A stretch of DNA of 64,000 nt from Peribacillus sp. FSL H8-0477 (lineage in GTDB: Bacteria > Bacillota > Bacilli > Bacillales > DSM-1321). Below the pieces are notes generated by a model. That model saw only the letters and a list, made by a program, of their open reading frames with translations, had not been told where the DNA came from and ran no database searches. Below are positions 16,664 to 25,121 of this stretch, one piece after another. The stretch lies in contig NZ_JBBODE010000001.1 in the NCBI RefSeq assembly GCF_038002765.1, forward strand, positions 434,001-498,000. Direction: 5' to 3'. A program made the position numbers and the translations under genes. The stretch's first letter is position 1, and each line of letters opens with the position of its first letter.

Positions 16664-17016
16664 TGTAGACAAACTCAGGTAGGATTTTTAAAATCGAGAT
16701 GTTGATTTCCATTCCAGGCGCTTCGCTTTCCGCGGGCGGGCGGTGAGCCTCCTCGTTGCTTACGCTCCTGCGGGGTCTCACCTGTCCCGCTATTCCCGCA
16801 GGAGTCTTCACGCCTTCCACTTCAATCAACTGACTTTCTAAACTTAAAAGTAAAAAGCCTATTTATAATAAATATAGAATTTCGAGGTGATAAGGAGTAT
16901 TCTGGAAAACCATCTTGAAATGGTAACAATAGACCAGCTTGTTTCCGCAGGTCTATTTGATTCAAAAAATACAAAAGAGGTTCAGAATGAAACCACTCCA
17001 AACCACTTTGTCTACA
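16664..17016. mobile_element. Internally deleted IS remnant (IS1182-like) with 11-bp target repeat
   Basis: 353-bp element. Ends are TGTAGACAAA (16664-16673) and its inverse TTTGTCTACA (17007-17016). AACTAACAGGC flanks both sides (16653-16663 and 17017-17027), a direct repeat that fits a target duplication. Inside, from 16887, the + frame reads 'SILENHLEMVTIDQLV', like the N-terminus of IS1182-type transposases, then jumps to an unrelated short tail. A palindromic repeat (16701-16830) occupies the left part. The element split the bcrC terminator from its gene. The family name is from motif memory. Confidence 0.65.
16701..16830. repeat. Bacillaceae-type GC-rich palindromic intergenic repeat
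   Basis: About 130 bp, GC-rich against AT-rich flanks, bounded by GTTGATT and AATCAAC. Inner blocks such as GGCGCTTCGCTTTCCGCGGG, CTCCTGCGGGGTCTCACC and TCCCGCAGGAGTC form an imperfect palindrome. I recognise this as a dispersed repeat common in Bacillus-group genomes. Only one copy is seen here. Short open frames across it are not genes. Confidence 0.7.
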
Positions 17017-17020
17017 AACT

Positions 17021-17050
17021 AACAGGCACATGCATCTGCATGTGCCTGTT
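17021..17050. terminator. Original bcrC terminator, displaced by the IS remnant
   Basis: Perfect 14-bp arms (AACAGGCACATGCA / TGCATGTGCCTGTT) with a two-base loop and TTTT. Its left arm carries the same AACAGGC that lies right after the bcrC stop, showing where the element entered. It also serves the convergent gene at 17058. Confidence 0.85.
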
Positions 17051-17057
17051 TTCATCC

Positions 17058-17570
17058 TTATTCTTTAACCGGTCTTTGGACATGAAGCGGAGGCGGAATC
17101 AGCCATCCATTTTCCTTATTTAACTTCAATAGTTTTGCCCCTAATTGAGCTTTGTCCATGTGAAACTGTCCATACATCATACCAATATCTTCACGAATAC
17201 ACTGTCCCATTACCTGGCTGCAGGCTACTAAGCCCGCAGCCGCATCCATTGAAAGAGCTGCACTGATTTCTTGATCAGTAAATCTCGCTCCAACGGGGAT
17301 GTCTTCTAGGTTAGCAGCTGGACGTTCCGGCGAAGCCGGCGGAAGAGCAACACCGTTTTCTTTTAATAATTCTTCAAGTTTCTTGTTTTCAGCTTTCATT
17401 CCTTCAATGGCTTCTTGGATTAATTTCTTAAGACTCGTATCACCAGCATGATTAAAGAAAGCTTGGTAAGCAGCTATGAGCCCATTGTTGGTAATAAGGT
17501 GTGTCCACGTCCCAAATACTTCACCATAATGCATAGGTTCATCTTGAGGGTTACCACTTAATATTCCCAT
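17058..17570 (-). CDS. DUF3231 family protein
   Basis: 170 residues from ATG 17570 (MGILSGNPQDEPMHYGEVFGTW), a start that matches the usual N-terminus of DUF3231 proteins and has AAGGAG upstream. A longer frame (ATG at 17600 or beyond) also has a similar site, so the start is not certain. The family is helical, ferritin-like in outline and found in spore-formers, sometimes linked to spore coat proteins; the function is unknown. It lies back-to-back with the ger operon, which supports a sporulation-related role (inference). Confidence 0.8.
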   Translation of the reverse strand: MGILSGNPQDEPMHYGEVFGTWTHLITNNGLIAAYQAFFNHAGDTSLKKLIQEAIEGMKAENKKLEELLKENGVALPPASPERPAANLEDIPVGARFTDQEISAALSMDAAAGLVACSQVMGQCIREDIGMMYGQFHMDKAQLGAKLLKLNKENGWLIPPPLHVQRPVKE

Positions 17571-17754
17571 GATCGCACTCCTTATCTGATTTAACGTCAT
17601 GATTCTACTCCTTAGAAGGACAAGCATATACAAGGACTAGTATGTGTTGAACAGTGAAGAGTATTCATCTTTCATTTTCTCGAAATGGAACGACTAATCT
17701 ATAAATAAATTGCAGATGATAGGTTTATATACTTGAGACCTTGAGGTGACAGAA

Positions 17755-19275
17755 TTGTTTAGTAACAGGAAAAAATTCAAAAAAAACAGTAACAAACCTA
17801 TTACCGAATTAACTACATATGACACGACAAAAGATTTATTTACTACCCTTTCTGCATCTAGTGATTTCTTAAATTATCAGGAAACGAATAGTGGGATAGG
17901 TTATTGGGTTTCTTTTTATCGTTCTTTAATTGATACACAGGAACTTCATAAAAGTGTGTTATCTGTCCTGCCAACGCTACAAACGATTAATTTGGAAGAA
18001 ATCAAGAAAAATATCCCGATCGAAAATATGCTCATCACCAGTACCCCGAAAGAAATTAAAGAACGAATGATGAAGGGCGACATTTCGATTCGTTTGGACA
18101 CGAATCTTGAGGAATGCCTGCTAATCGGTATCCCCTCCCAACAAGGAAGGCAAGTGGATAAACCAGAACTTGAATTTGGAATCATTAGCCCTCAGGAAGC
18201 CTTTGTCGAAGACATTGATATTAATTTAAATCTAGTCAGAAAAAGGCTGCCGATCCCGGAGTTACGAGTGACTGAATTGACGGTTGGATCACTATCTAAA
18301 ACAAAAGTGGCGGTTTTATCAATTGAAGGTATTGTCGATCAGAGTAATCTGAATACGGTTATACAACGAATCAACGATATCAATTTTGACGAAATTCTTG
18401 ATGGTTCTCACCTCGCGCAAATGCTCTATGATAATTCAAATACCCTTTTTCCCCTTTTTCTCAATACAGAAAGACCTGACCGTATCTCAAGTGCATTGGC
18501 TGAAGGCAAAGTCGTCATGATTATAGACAGATCCTCAGCTGCTCTAATCGCTCCAACTATTTTATTAGAATATTTCTCAACCATGGAAGATTACGATATG
18601 CCTTGGATACCTGCTTCAGCATTCCGTTTAATCCGATTGTTCGCCGTTACTTTTTCTATATTTGCTACCCCTATTTATGTAGCCGTACTTACCTACCATT
18701 ATGAATTAATTCCAAAAGATCTTTTAGAAACGATTGTCGCTTCCAGAAACTTAATTCCCTTTCAGCCATTAATTGAGGCCTTGTTCTTGGAGATATCAAT
18801 TGAACTATTAAGGGAAGCAGCTGCCAGACTGCCAACGAAAGTAGGGCAAACGTTAGGTATTGTTGGTGGTATTGTTATCGGACAGGCAGCGGTGGTAGCA
18901 GGTCTAACCAGTAATATATTATTAATTATCGTCGCCCTTTCCGCACTATCATCATTTGTTACACCCATTTATAAAATGGGAAATACGATTCGTTTATTGC
19001 GGTTCCCTTTTTTAATTGGAGCCCAAGTATGGGGACTGCTCGGCATTTCCATATCGGCCATCTTTTTGTTAACACATCTGATTAAATTAACATCGATGGG
19101 CCAGCCTTACCTTGCCCCCATCTACCCATTTCAGTTAAAAGATTGGCGAGACAGCGTCATTCGGCTTCCCTTTGATCTGTTTAAATCACGGCCAAAACAT
19201 TTACGCACTCAGAATACAGAAAGACAACCTAAGAAAGAAAAATCACCCATTAAAAAGAATGATTTTAATGATTGA
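17755..19275 (+). CDS. Spore germinant receptor subunit A (GerA family)
   Basis: About 506 residues. Cytoplasmic N-terminal domain, then 'LTVGSLSKTKVAVLSIEGI', 'EGKVVMIIDRSSAALIAP' and 'MPWIPASAFRLIRLFAVTFSIFATPIYVA', typical of GerAA/GerKA, with about five membrane helices and 'PTKVGQTLGIVGGIVIGQAAV'. The A subunits form the ion channel of the germinant receptor in the inner spore membrane. GTG at 17746 is in frame, but GAGGTGA there looks like the ribosome site for the TTG at 17755. First of three genes; usually under the forespore sigma factor, not tested here. Confidence 0.9.
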   Translation: MFSNRKKFKKNSNKPITELTTYDTTKDLFTTLSASSDFLNYQETNSGIGYWVSFYRSLIDTQELHKSVLSVLPTLQTINLEEIKKNIPIENMLITSTPKEIKERMMKGDISIRLDTNLEECLLIGIPSQQGRQVDKPELEFGIISPQEAFVEDIDINLNLVRKRLPIPELRVTELTVGSLSKTKVAVLSIEGIVDQSNLNTVIQRINDINFDEILDGSHLAQMLYDNSNTLFPLFLNTERPDRISSALAEGKVVMIIDRSSAALIAPTILLEYFSTMEDYDMPWIPASAFRLIRLFAVTFSIFATPIYVAVLTYHYELIPKDLLETIVASRNLIPFQPLIEALFLEISIELLREAAARLPTKVGQTLGIVGGIVIGQAAVVAGLTSNILLIIVALSALSSFVTPIYKMGNTIRLLRFPFLIGAQVWGLLGISISAIFLLTHLIKLTSMGQPYLAPIYPFQLKDWRDSVIRLPFDLFKSRPKHLRTQNTERQPKKEKSPIKKNDFND

Positions 19276-19293
19276 TTTTAAAAGAGGTCCTCT

Positions 19294-20385
19294 ATGAATC
19301 AAGCAACGGTTAATGAAAAATACCAAGTATCGCCATTCTATGTTTTCTTTATTGTGCATTCCATGCAAACAGGAGTTGGCGTATTAAATTTTCAACGACT
19401 TTTATCCAAGTCAACGGGAACGGATGGCTGGATTTCCATCCTCCTAGCGGGCTTGATTGTTCATTTACTTATCTGGATTATCTATAAGATTTTCAGTATT
19501 GTACCCGGTGATATCATTTACGTGAATCATCAAGCATTTGGTAAAGTGATTGGGAATTTTTTTAATATCGTCATCATTCTTTACTTTTTAATTCTGGGAC
19601 TGATTGTCATGATCAGCTATATCAATGTTATCCATTTGTGGTTGTTTGATGAGGTAGGTTCGTGGGCTTTTGCCTTGGTTTTTCTAATTCTGATTTATTA
19701 TATCCTTACAGGGGGCTTCCGGACGATTACAGGCATTGCCTTTTTAAGTGTCATGTTATCATTTTGGCTTACCTTCATTCTTTTCTATGCCATGAGGTAC
19801 TCAGAATTCACGAATTTGCTCCCTCTTTTTGATCACCATATCCTAGAAATAATCAAAGGACTGAAAGATACTTCGTTAACGATGATTGGCTTTGAGGTGA
19901 TTTTGATGTTTTATCCGTTCATTAAACATGCTAAGACATCACAAAAGTTCGCGCATGGAGGAGCACTGACCACGACACTATTAACCCTATTTATCTATAT
20001 CATTTCTCTCATTTTTTATTCACAGAAACAGTTGGAACTTACGATTTGGCCCACACTCACTATGACCAGCGTGATCCAATTACCCTTTATTCAAAGATTT
20101 GAATACATAACTGTTTCTTGGTGGGCCCTTGTTATAATCCCTAATCTGAGCCTCTCATTATGGGCAGCGAGCAGAGGATTAAAACTTTTATTAAATGTAA
20201 AACAAAAGTATCCCTTTTGGGTACTATCTATCTTTATTCTCTTTATCAACATTGCTTTTTTTGATGTCGATTCCCTTTATGTATTGAATAAATTGATCAA
20301 CCCGTACTATGTACTATTCTTTGTTGTTTACCTGCCTTTTCTTTTGATTTTCATCTATTTAAAGAAAAAGAGGAACTTATTATGA
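19294..20385 (+). CDS. Spore germinant receptor subunit B (GerB family)
   Basis: 363 residues with about ten membrane helices, an APC-superfamily transporter fold. 'SPFYVFFIVHSMQTGVGVLNFQR' and 'WISILLAGLIVHLLIWIIYKIF' are GerB signatures. This subunit binds the germinant, generally an amino acid, nucleoside or sugar, which cannot be deduced here. It begins 18 bp after subunit A with AGAGG upstream and overlaps subunit C by 4 bp. Confidence 0.9.
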   Translation: MNQATVNEKYQVSPFYVFFIVHSMQTGVGVLNFQRLLSKSTGTDGWISILLAGLIVHLLIWIIYKIFSIVPGDIIYVNHQAFGKVIGNFFNIVIILYFLILGLIVMISYINVIHLWLFDEVGSWAFALVFLILIYYILTGGFRTITGIAFLSVMLSFWLTFILFYAMRYSEFTNLLPLFDHHILEIIKGLKDTSLTMIGFEVILMFYPFIKHAKTSQKFAHGGALTTTLLTLFIYIISLIFYSQKQLELTIWPTLTMTSVIQLPFIQRFEYITVSWWALVIIPNLSLSLWAASRGLKLLLNVKQKYPFWVLSIFILFINIAFFDVDSLYVLNKLINPYYVLFFVVYLPFLLIFIYLKKKRNLL

Positions 20386-21467
20386 AGAATTTACTCACGA
20401 TGATATTGATTATCTTCTTTCTTTCTGGTTGTGCACAACCTCGAGTGGTTGACGAAGTGAACATGTCCCAAGCGATCGGCTATGATTTAACTAAAGACAA
20501 TAGGGTTGAAGGGATATTTGTTATTCCCATTTTTCAACAAGAAAAGATGGGGAAATATCAAATCTTAACAGGCAAATCTTCGGCGACAAGTGATGTTCAA
20601 TCTGTCGTATCCAAAAAAGCCGATAAACCGGTTGTTCTTGGTCAGACCAGGATTATCTTATTTAGTGAAGAGGTCGTACACAAAATAGGCATAACAGAAT
20701 TGACAGATTTTCTCTATCGTGAACCCCAGCTTGGGAACAGGGTATATTTGACTGTCGTCGAAGGCTCCGTTAAAGACGTCCTAAAAACAAAACCTCCAAA
20801 TAAAAATGTGAATATCGGCATTTTTTTATCTGATTTAATTCATCAACAAATTGTAAACTGGAACGGACCAGATACTAACCTCCACCTATTTTTAGGGAAT
20901 TCTTTAGAAAGCGGAGGGGATGCCTATCTTCCTATATTTAAGAAAAAGAACAAAGACATTGTTGTTTCTGGAGTGGCTCTATTTCATGAAAATAAATTAG
21001 TTAGTAAGGTGAGTTCCCGTGATATGTTTATTTTTAAAACATTAGTACAATCTCATAAGCGAGGGTTATACAAATTCAAATTAAAGAACAAAAAGCAAAG
21101 TAAGGTTGTGGTGGAAAGTATCCGAAGTCGCTCTAATTATGACGTTTCTGGTTCAAAGGAAGAGCCCTCCATCCATGTTAAGCTCGTTATTAAAGGACAA
21201 ATTAAAGAAACATTGGTTAATAAAACACTTACGAATAGAAAATTGATCAGCAAAATTGAACGGGATTTAGAAGATGACATAACCAAACAAGCAACACGGC
21301 TTATTAACGAGTTTCAAAAAAAAGATATCGATCCCCTTAGTTTAAAGAAAAAGTATCATGCAAAAAATAAAGATACCACCTACAACGATTGGAAAAAAGT
21401 TTATCCTAAAATGGACATTTCAGTTGAAACCGAAGTGCATATTCTCCAAACGGGAACTTCAGAATAA
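20382..21467 (+). CDS. Spore germinant receptor subunit C, Ger(x)C lipoprotein
   Basis: 361 residues. Signal peptide with lipobox FLSGC, 'VNMSQAIGYDLTKDNRVEG' near the N-terminus and the usual Lys-rich C-terminal half. C subunits are lipoproteins on the outer face of the inner spore membrane and are needed for receptor function. Its ATG overlaps the subunit B stop (ATGA). A perfect terminator follows. All three receptor subunits are intact. Confidence 0.9.
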   Translation: MKNLLTMILIIFFLSGCAQPRVVDEVNMSQAIGYDLTKDNRVEGIFVIPIFQQEKMGKYQILTGKSSATSDVQSVVSKKADKPVVLGQTRIILFSEEVVHKIGITELTDFLYREPQLGNRVYLTVVEGSVKDVLKTKPPNKNVNIGIFLSDLIHQQIVNWNGPDTNLHLFLGNSLESGGDAYLPIFKKKNKDIVVSGVALFHENKLVSKVSSRDMFIFKTLVQSHKRGLYKFKLKNKKQSKVVVESIRSRSNYDVSGSKEEPSIHVKLVIKGQIKETLVNKTLTNRKLISKIERDLEDDITKQATRLINEFQKKDIDPLSLKKKYHAKNKDTTYNDWKKVYPKMDISVETEVHILQTGTSE

Positions 21468-21469
21468 GC

Positions 21470-21503
21470 AAAACCGGTGGTTCCTATAGGAACCACCGGT
21501 TTT
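21470..21503 (+). terminator. Terminator of the ger operon
   Basis: Perfect 15-bp arms (AAAACCGGTGGTTCC and complement) around TATA, with a T run, directly after subunit C. Confidence 0.95.
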
Positions 21504-21566
21504 TAGATATCTTTCCACCTGCACAAAGCCAGTGAATAATTTGCCACTCTTCACGACAAATAGCAC

Positions 21567-21696
21567 ATTAGTGAAACCATATTATTAGGGGGGCTCGTAC
21601 GCAATAAGTGTTTTTGCCGTAACGGCATACTGTTTTCGCCACATCGTTTTTCACTAATGCAGATGGAAAAAGTGTACCCTTTGTCCATCTGCATTA
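21567..21696. repeat. Nested inverted repeats after the ger operon
   Basis: ATTAGTGAAA (21567-21576) is inverted at 21649-21658. A second hairpin with 13-bp arms (21655-21667 and 21684-21696, core AATGCAGATGGA) starts inside the right arm of the first. A GCCGTAACGGC palindrome lies between. There is no coding. It could be a small MITE-like element or a structured leader; no target duplication is evident. Confidence 0.45.
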
Positions 21697-21718
21697 ACAT
21701 CTACTCCCTTTACTCAAT

Positions 21719-21781
21719 TAGTTTAATGAAAAATAGTTTAACGCTAAACTATTTTGTGTTAAACTATCTTACGTTAAACTA
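21719..21781. promoter_or_regulatory. Cluster of TAGTTTAA/TTAAACTA half-sites, likely MarR operator
   Basis: Five copies of a TTAAACTA-type half-site within 63 bp, including a perfect palindrome AAATAGTTTA-ACGC-TAAACTATTT at 21731-21754, and GTTAAACTA at 21758 and 21773. They lie just before the SDR-marR unit. MarR dimers bind such palindromes, so autorepression by the gene at 22576 is the natural reading. Confidence 0.7.
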
Positions 21782-21805
21782 ATTACTTATTAAGGGGATG
21801 AACAT

Positions 21806-22558
21806 ATGAAATTACAAGATAAAGTTGTCATTATTACTGGCGGGGCTGGCGGTATCGGCGGCGGCATGGCAAAAGCAATGGTTAAAGAAGGCGCAATTGT
21901 TGTCATTGTAGACGTGAATGAACAACTAGGCAAAGAGATGGAGAAACAATTACATGAATTCTCTCCGGAATCCATGTTTATTCAAGCTGATTTAACCGAT
22001 CATGCGAATTTAAAAAATATTGTAGAAGAAACTGTGAAGAAATATGGCAGACTAAATGTATTAGTTAATAATGCACATGCTTCTCGTCAAACCATGTTTG
22101 CAGACACGCCTAAAGAAGAATTAGATTTATCGTTCAATACAGGCTTTTATCCAACTTGGTATTTAATGCAAGCTGCTTATCCTTATTTAAAGGAATCCAA
22201 AGGGAATGTTATTAACTTTGCATCCGGCGCTGGGATTAATGGACATGAAACACAAGCTGCCTATGCTGCAGCGAAAGAAGCCATTCGTGGTATTTCACGC
22301 GTAACAGCGAACGAATGGGGCCGTGATGGCATCAATGTGAATATCATTAGTCCTGTGGCTGATTCACCTGGTGTTCGTGCATGGGCAGAAGCACAGCCGG
22401 AATATTATCAAGCAGTCCTTTCTAAAATTCCTTTAGGTCGTTTTGGACATGTGGAAGAAGACATTGGCCGTGTAGCCGTCTTTTTAGCAAGCGAAGATTC
22501 TAAGTACATTACCGGACAAACCATTATGGTTGATGGAGGTACTACCCAACTACGTTAA
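21806..22558 (+). CDS. Short-chain dehydrogenase/reductase
   Basis: 250 residues, classical SDR. Cofactor motif TGGAGGIGGGMAKAM (a TGxxxGxG variant), NNAHA in place of NNAG, Ser in 'NFASGAGI', and the catalytic YAAAK, followed by 'TGQTIMVDGGT'. It should reduce or oxidise a carbonyl/alcohol with NAD(P)H; the substrate is unknown. AAGGGG precedes the ATG. It is followed 17 bp later by a MarR regulator, and both are probably expressed from the half-site-rich promoter upstream. Confidence 0.9.
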   Translation: MKLQDKVVIITGGAGGIGGGMAKAMVKEGAIVVIVDVNEQLGKEMEKQLHEFSPESMFIQADLTDHANLKNIVEETVKKYGRLNVLVNNAHASRQTMFADTPKEELDLSFNTGFYPTWYLMQAAYPYLKESKGNVINFASGAGINGHETQAAYAAAKEAIRGISRVTANEWGRDGINVNIISPVADSPGVRAWAEAQPEYYQAVLSKIPLGRFGHVEEDIGRVAVFLASEDSKYITGQTIMVDGGTTQLR

Positions 22559-22575
22559 TATTCAGGAGAGAGAGT

Positions 22576-23007
22576 ATGGAAAAAATTGATATCTTTCAGC
22601 TAATTAATGCCACAGAACAATTATGCAACTTGAATATCATTCAATTTTCTCAGAAATTTTCTTATCCTTTAGGCATATCACCAATCCTTGTACTGGCTGA
22701 ATTGAAAAATAAAGGCCCCCGCAAGCAAAGTGAATTGGCAGAGGTTGTCGGTCATACTAAAGGAGCTATTACGAATATTTCCAATAAGCTTGTGAAATTA
22801 GCACTAGTAGAACGACTACAGGAAGAAGAAGATCGGCGTACCGTCCGACTAGAAATTACAGATAAAGGCGTGTCTGCCTTACAGGAAGCACAAAAAATAG
22901 GCAATGAAATTTACATTGACCTGTTTGATTCCTTTTCAGAATCTGAACTAAATGAGTATTTACGCTTACAATATAAATTAATTGAACACAGCCAGAAGCA
23001 AAAGTAA
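22576..23007 (+). CDS. MarR family transcriptional regulator
   Basis: 143 residues. Winged helix with 'RKQSELAEVVGHTKGAITNISNKLVKLALVERLQEEEDRRTVRLEITDKG', the standard MarR wing, flanked by dimerisation helices. It follows the SDR gene in the same unit with AGGAGAGAG upstream. Probably represses the SDR-marR unit through the palindrome and half-sites at 21719-21781 and is released by a small aromatic or electrophilic ligand; the ligand is unknown. Confidence 0.9.
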   Translation: MEKIDIFQLINATEQLCNLNIIQFSQKFSYPLGISPILVLAELKNKGPRKQSELAEVVGHTKGAITNISNKLVKLALVERLQEEEDRRTVRLEITDKGVSALQEAQKIGNEIYIDLFDSFSESELNEYLRLQYKLIEHSQKQK

Positions 23008-23013
23008 GGCTTT

Positions 23014-23046
23014 TCTCCTCTACTAGCATTAGAGGAGATTTTTTTT
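23014..23046. terminator. Intrinsic terminator between marR and the GNAT gene
   Basis: TCTCCTCTA / TAGAGGAGA arms, 7-nt loop, eight T on the + strand. The end of the convergent GNAT gene overlaps it. Confidence 0.85.
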
Positions 23047-23466
23047 GAATCTAGATTTAAAATAGATAAGTTCCGGGTCTCCTTCGTCTAAATTTTCTAC
23101 GATTCCACTTTGAATAAAGCCATTTTCAGTAAATACATCCTGCATCTGAGCATTGGAATGATTTGTTGAAGAAAACACTTTGTCTGTCGGCGATATCTTC
23201 ATCATAAAATCCAACATCTTGCTTGCATATCCTTTTCTTCTTTTTGAAGGGGATACCATTATTAGGGAGATAAATGAACATTCGAAGAAATGCGTATCGT
23301 AAAGTAAAAACCCTACTATTTCATCTCCTTCTCTCGCACTGATACATCCCCCTGATTCAATGGCTCTCTCTATATAACTTCGTCTGCTTGTGTCACCCAT
23401 CACTTCGCTGTCTATGTACATGATTTCGTCTAAATCTTGCATAGAAGCCTGAATAATGTTTGTCAT
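23029..23466 (-). CDS. GNAT family N-acetyltransferase
   Basis: 145 residues. GNAT core 'FISLIMVSPSKRRKGYASKMLDFM' carries the acetyl-CoA-binding RRKGYA loop, followed by 'VFSSTNHSNAQMQDVFTENGFIQSG'. Small-molecule or protein acetylation is likely; the acceptor cannot be inferred. GGGGGAGGG lies before the ATG. Single gene facing the marR unit. Confidence 0.85.
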   Translation of the reverse strand: MTNIIQASMQDLDEIMYIDSEVMGDTSRRSYIERAIESGGCISAREGDEIVGFLLYDTHFFECSFISLIMVSPSKRRKGYASKMLDFMMKISPTDKVFSSTNHSNAQMQDVFTENGFIQSGIVENLDEGDPELIYFKSRFKKNLL

Positions 23467-23490
23467 CTTCCCTCCCCCTTTTTATAAAAA

Positions 23491-23520
23491 AACGCATGAA
23501 ACTGTCAGTTCCATGCGTAA
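23491..23520. terminator. Hairpin after the aldo/keto reductase gene
   Basis: ACGCATGAAACTG / CAGTTCCATGCGT arms with one mismatch; on the minus strand it is followed by TTTTTTTATAAAAA. It ends the gene at 23533-24465. Confidence 0.75.
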
Positions 23521-23532
23521 AGTAATCATTGT

Positions 23533-24465
23533 TTATTTGAAGATTTCATCAATCGCTTGAATATCTTCAGCATCTAACTGAACATCTAGTGTTTTTAGAT
23601 TACTTTGCACTTGACCAGCACGTTTCGCTCCAGGAATAATGACATCAATTCCATCTTGTTCTAGATACCATGCTAAAACAACATTTGCCACTTCCGCACC
23701 TTTTGTCTCCGCAATGGTTCGTACTTGATCAACTTTGGCGAGATTCTCTGCAAATGCTTCCCCTTGGAAATGTGGTAGTCCAGCACGAAAATCTTGAAAG
23801 GTATCATCTTTTGAATACTTCCCTGCTAGTAAGCCTGAAGCTAGCGGGAAATAGGGAATAAACGAAATGCGTTGTTCTCGTGTGTACGGTAAATAGATTT
23901 GTTCGGCACCACGATTTAATAAATTATAATGGCCTTGAAATACGTCGACATATCCATCTTTATTCGCTTCTTTTAATTGATCCGGAGAGAAGTTTGAAAG
24001 GCCAATGGCACGGATTTTCCCGGCATCTTTCAACTCTTTTAAGACACCCACTGCCTCATCTTTAGGTGTGCTTTCATCAGGATAATGAATATACAGCAGA
24101 TCAATATAATCCGTTTGCAAACGTTGCAGAGCCTTATCTACTTCATCACGTAAAAAGCCAGCAGAATTGTCCATAACCACATTTCCATCAACAAATTTTG
24201 GTCCGACTTTTGTAGCTAGGACCACATCTTGACGACGGCCTAGTTCTTTTACCACTTCACCAATCAACTCTTCAGAACGACCCATTCCATACATGAAAGC
24301 TGTATCCAGCAAGGTAACACCGGATTCAATCGCTGTGCGTACTAACTCCTTTCCTGCTTCTTCGTCTAAGTTTGGATATAAATTATGCCCGCCTACTGCG
24401 TTTGTTCCGACTCCGATTGGATTCACAAATACATCGGATGAACCAAGTTGAACCTTATTTATCAT
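23533..24465 (-). CDS. Aldo/keto reductase
   Basis: 310 residues, TIM-barrel oxidoreductase. The tetrad is visible: Asp in '[19 protein letters not shown]', Tyr in the same segment, Lys in 'VVLATKVG' and His in 'LLYIHYPDE'. '[12 protein letters not shown]' and '[16 protein letters not shown]' are typical of the IolS/YhdN group. Uses NADPH to reduce aldehydes or ketones, often in detoxification; the substrate is unknown. Ends with a hairpin at 23491. Confidence 0.9.
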   Translation of the reverse strand: MINKVQLGSSDVFVNPIGVGTNAVGGHNLYPNLDEEAGKELVRTAIESGVTLLDTAFMYGMGRSEELIGEVVKELGRRQDVVLATKVGPKFVDGNVVMDNSAGFLRDEVDKALQRLQTDYIDLLYIHYPDESTPKDEAVGVLKELKDAGKIRAIGLSNFSPDQLKEANKDGYVDVFQGHYNLLNRGAEQIYLPYTREQRISFIPYFPLASGLLAGKYSKDDTFQDFRAGLPHFQGEAFAENLAKVDQVRTIAETKGAEVANVVLAWYLEQDGIDVIIPGAKRAGQVQSNLKTLDVQLDAEDIQAIDEIFK

Positions 24466-25121
24466 CTTCGATCCCAGCCTTTTTAATTTAATGTGTTCAC
24501 GTAGTGCAAAGCGAACTTTTTCCTGCTCAACGTTTCTATCCTATTGCTGTTATTGGTGTTTATTCCTTTTTATGAAACTGGTATATGAAAATCCAACTAG
24601 TCGGAATATTATGTATTATTGAATAGTTTATCATATACACTTTAAATAAAAAACTATCCACTCCTTTTTCCAAAGCTACTTCTATTAAATCGTTTTCTGG
24701 AATTTTGTAACATACTATTTAACCGTAGGAGAGCGATTGTTTGTGTGATTGAAATTACGTGTTAAAAGAACGCGAAAAGCCATTCAAGATGACTTATTTG
24801 AGTTATTAATTCAAAAATAAAACACCGTACTGAACAATGTTTTAGGGGAGATATCCTATATGGTCTATCGTCTATTGCTTTCTTCGTTTAAACCCAATTT
24901 AGGGTATTGAATAATAAAGATATTTAGAGGTAAGTTAATTTTAATAAATCTATATTAAACAAAGAAATGATAAATATCCATTTCTCGTTGTATGACTATC
25001 CATAGCCCCTGTGTTCTGACAATCAATCCAATAATAAGTACACTTTACCTTGCCATAAAGATTCATTAGTTAGGATAGACGTTGTTAATATTAAAAATCC
25101 TAATAGAATAGGAGTTAAACA
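24466..25121. other. Gene-poor region with decayed sequence
   Basis: About 650 bp, AT-rich, without a complete gene. It holds a short TetR-like fragment at 24749-24820 and otherwise no open frame, terminator or promoter I can support. It looks like decayed genes. Confidence 0.5.
24749..24820 (+). pseudogene. TetR-type N-terminal remnant
   Basis: The frame from TTG 24749 reads M-K-L-R-V-K-R-T-R-K-A-I-Q-D-D-L-F-E-L-L-I-Q-K and then stops. This matches the first helix of TetR regulators (R-V-K-R-T-R-K-A-I-x-D-A). No helix-turn-helix continues in any frame that I can find, so only a stub remains. Could also be chance similarity over 23 residues. Confidence 0.4.

Noticed and set aside
16575-17123. 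Three open frames across the palindromic repeat and IS remnant
   Set aside because: They are read through a dispersed GC-rich repeat, a terminator or a transposase fragment and have no proper starts.
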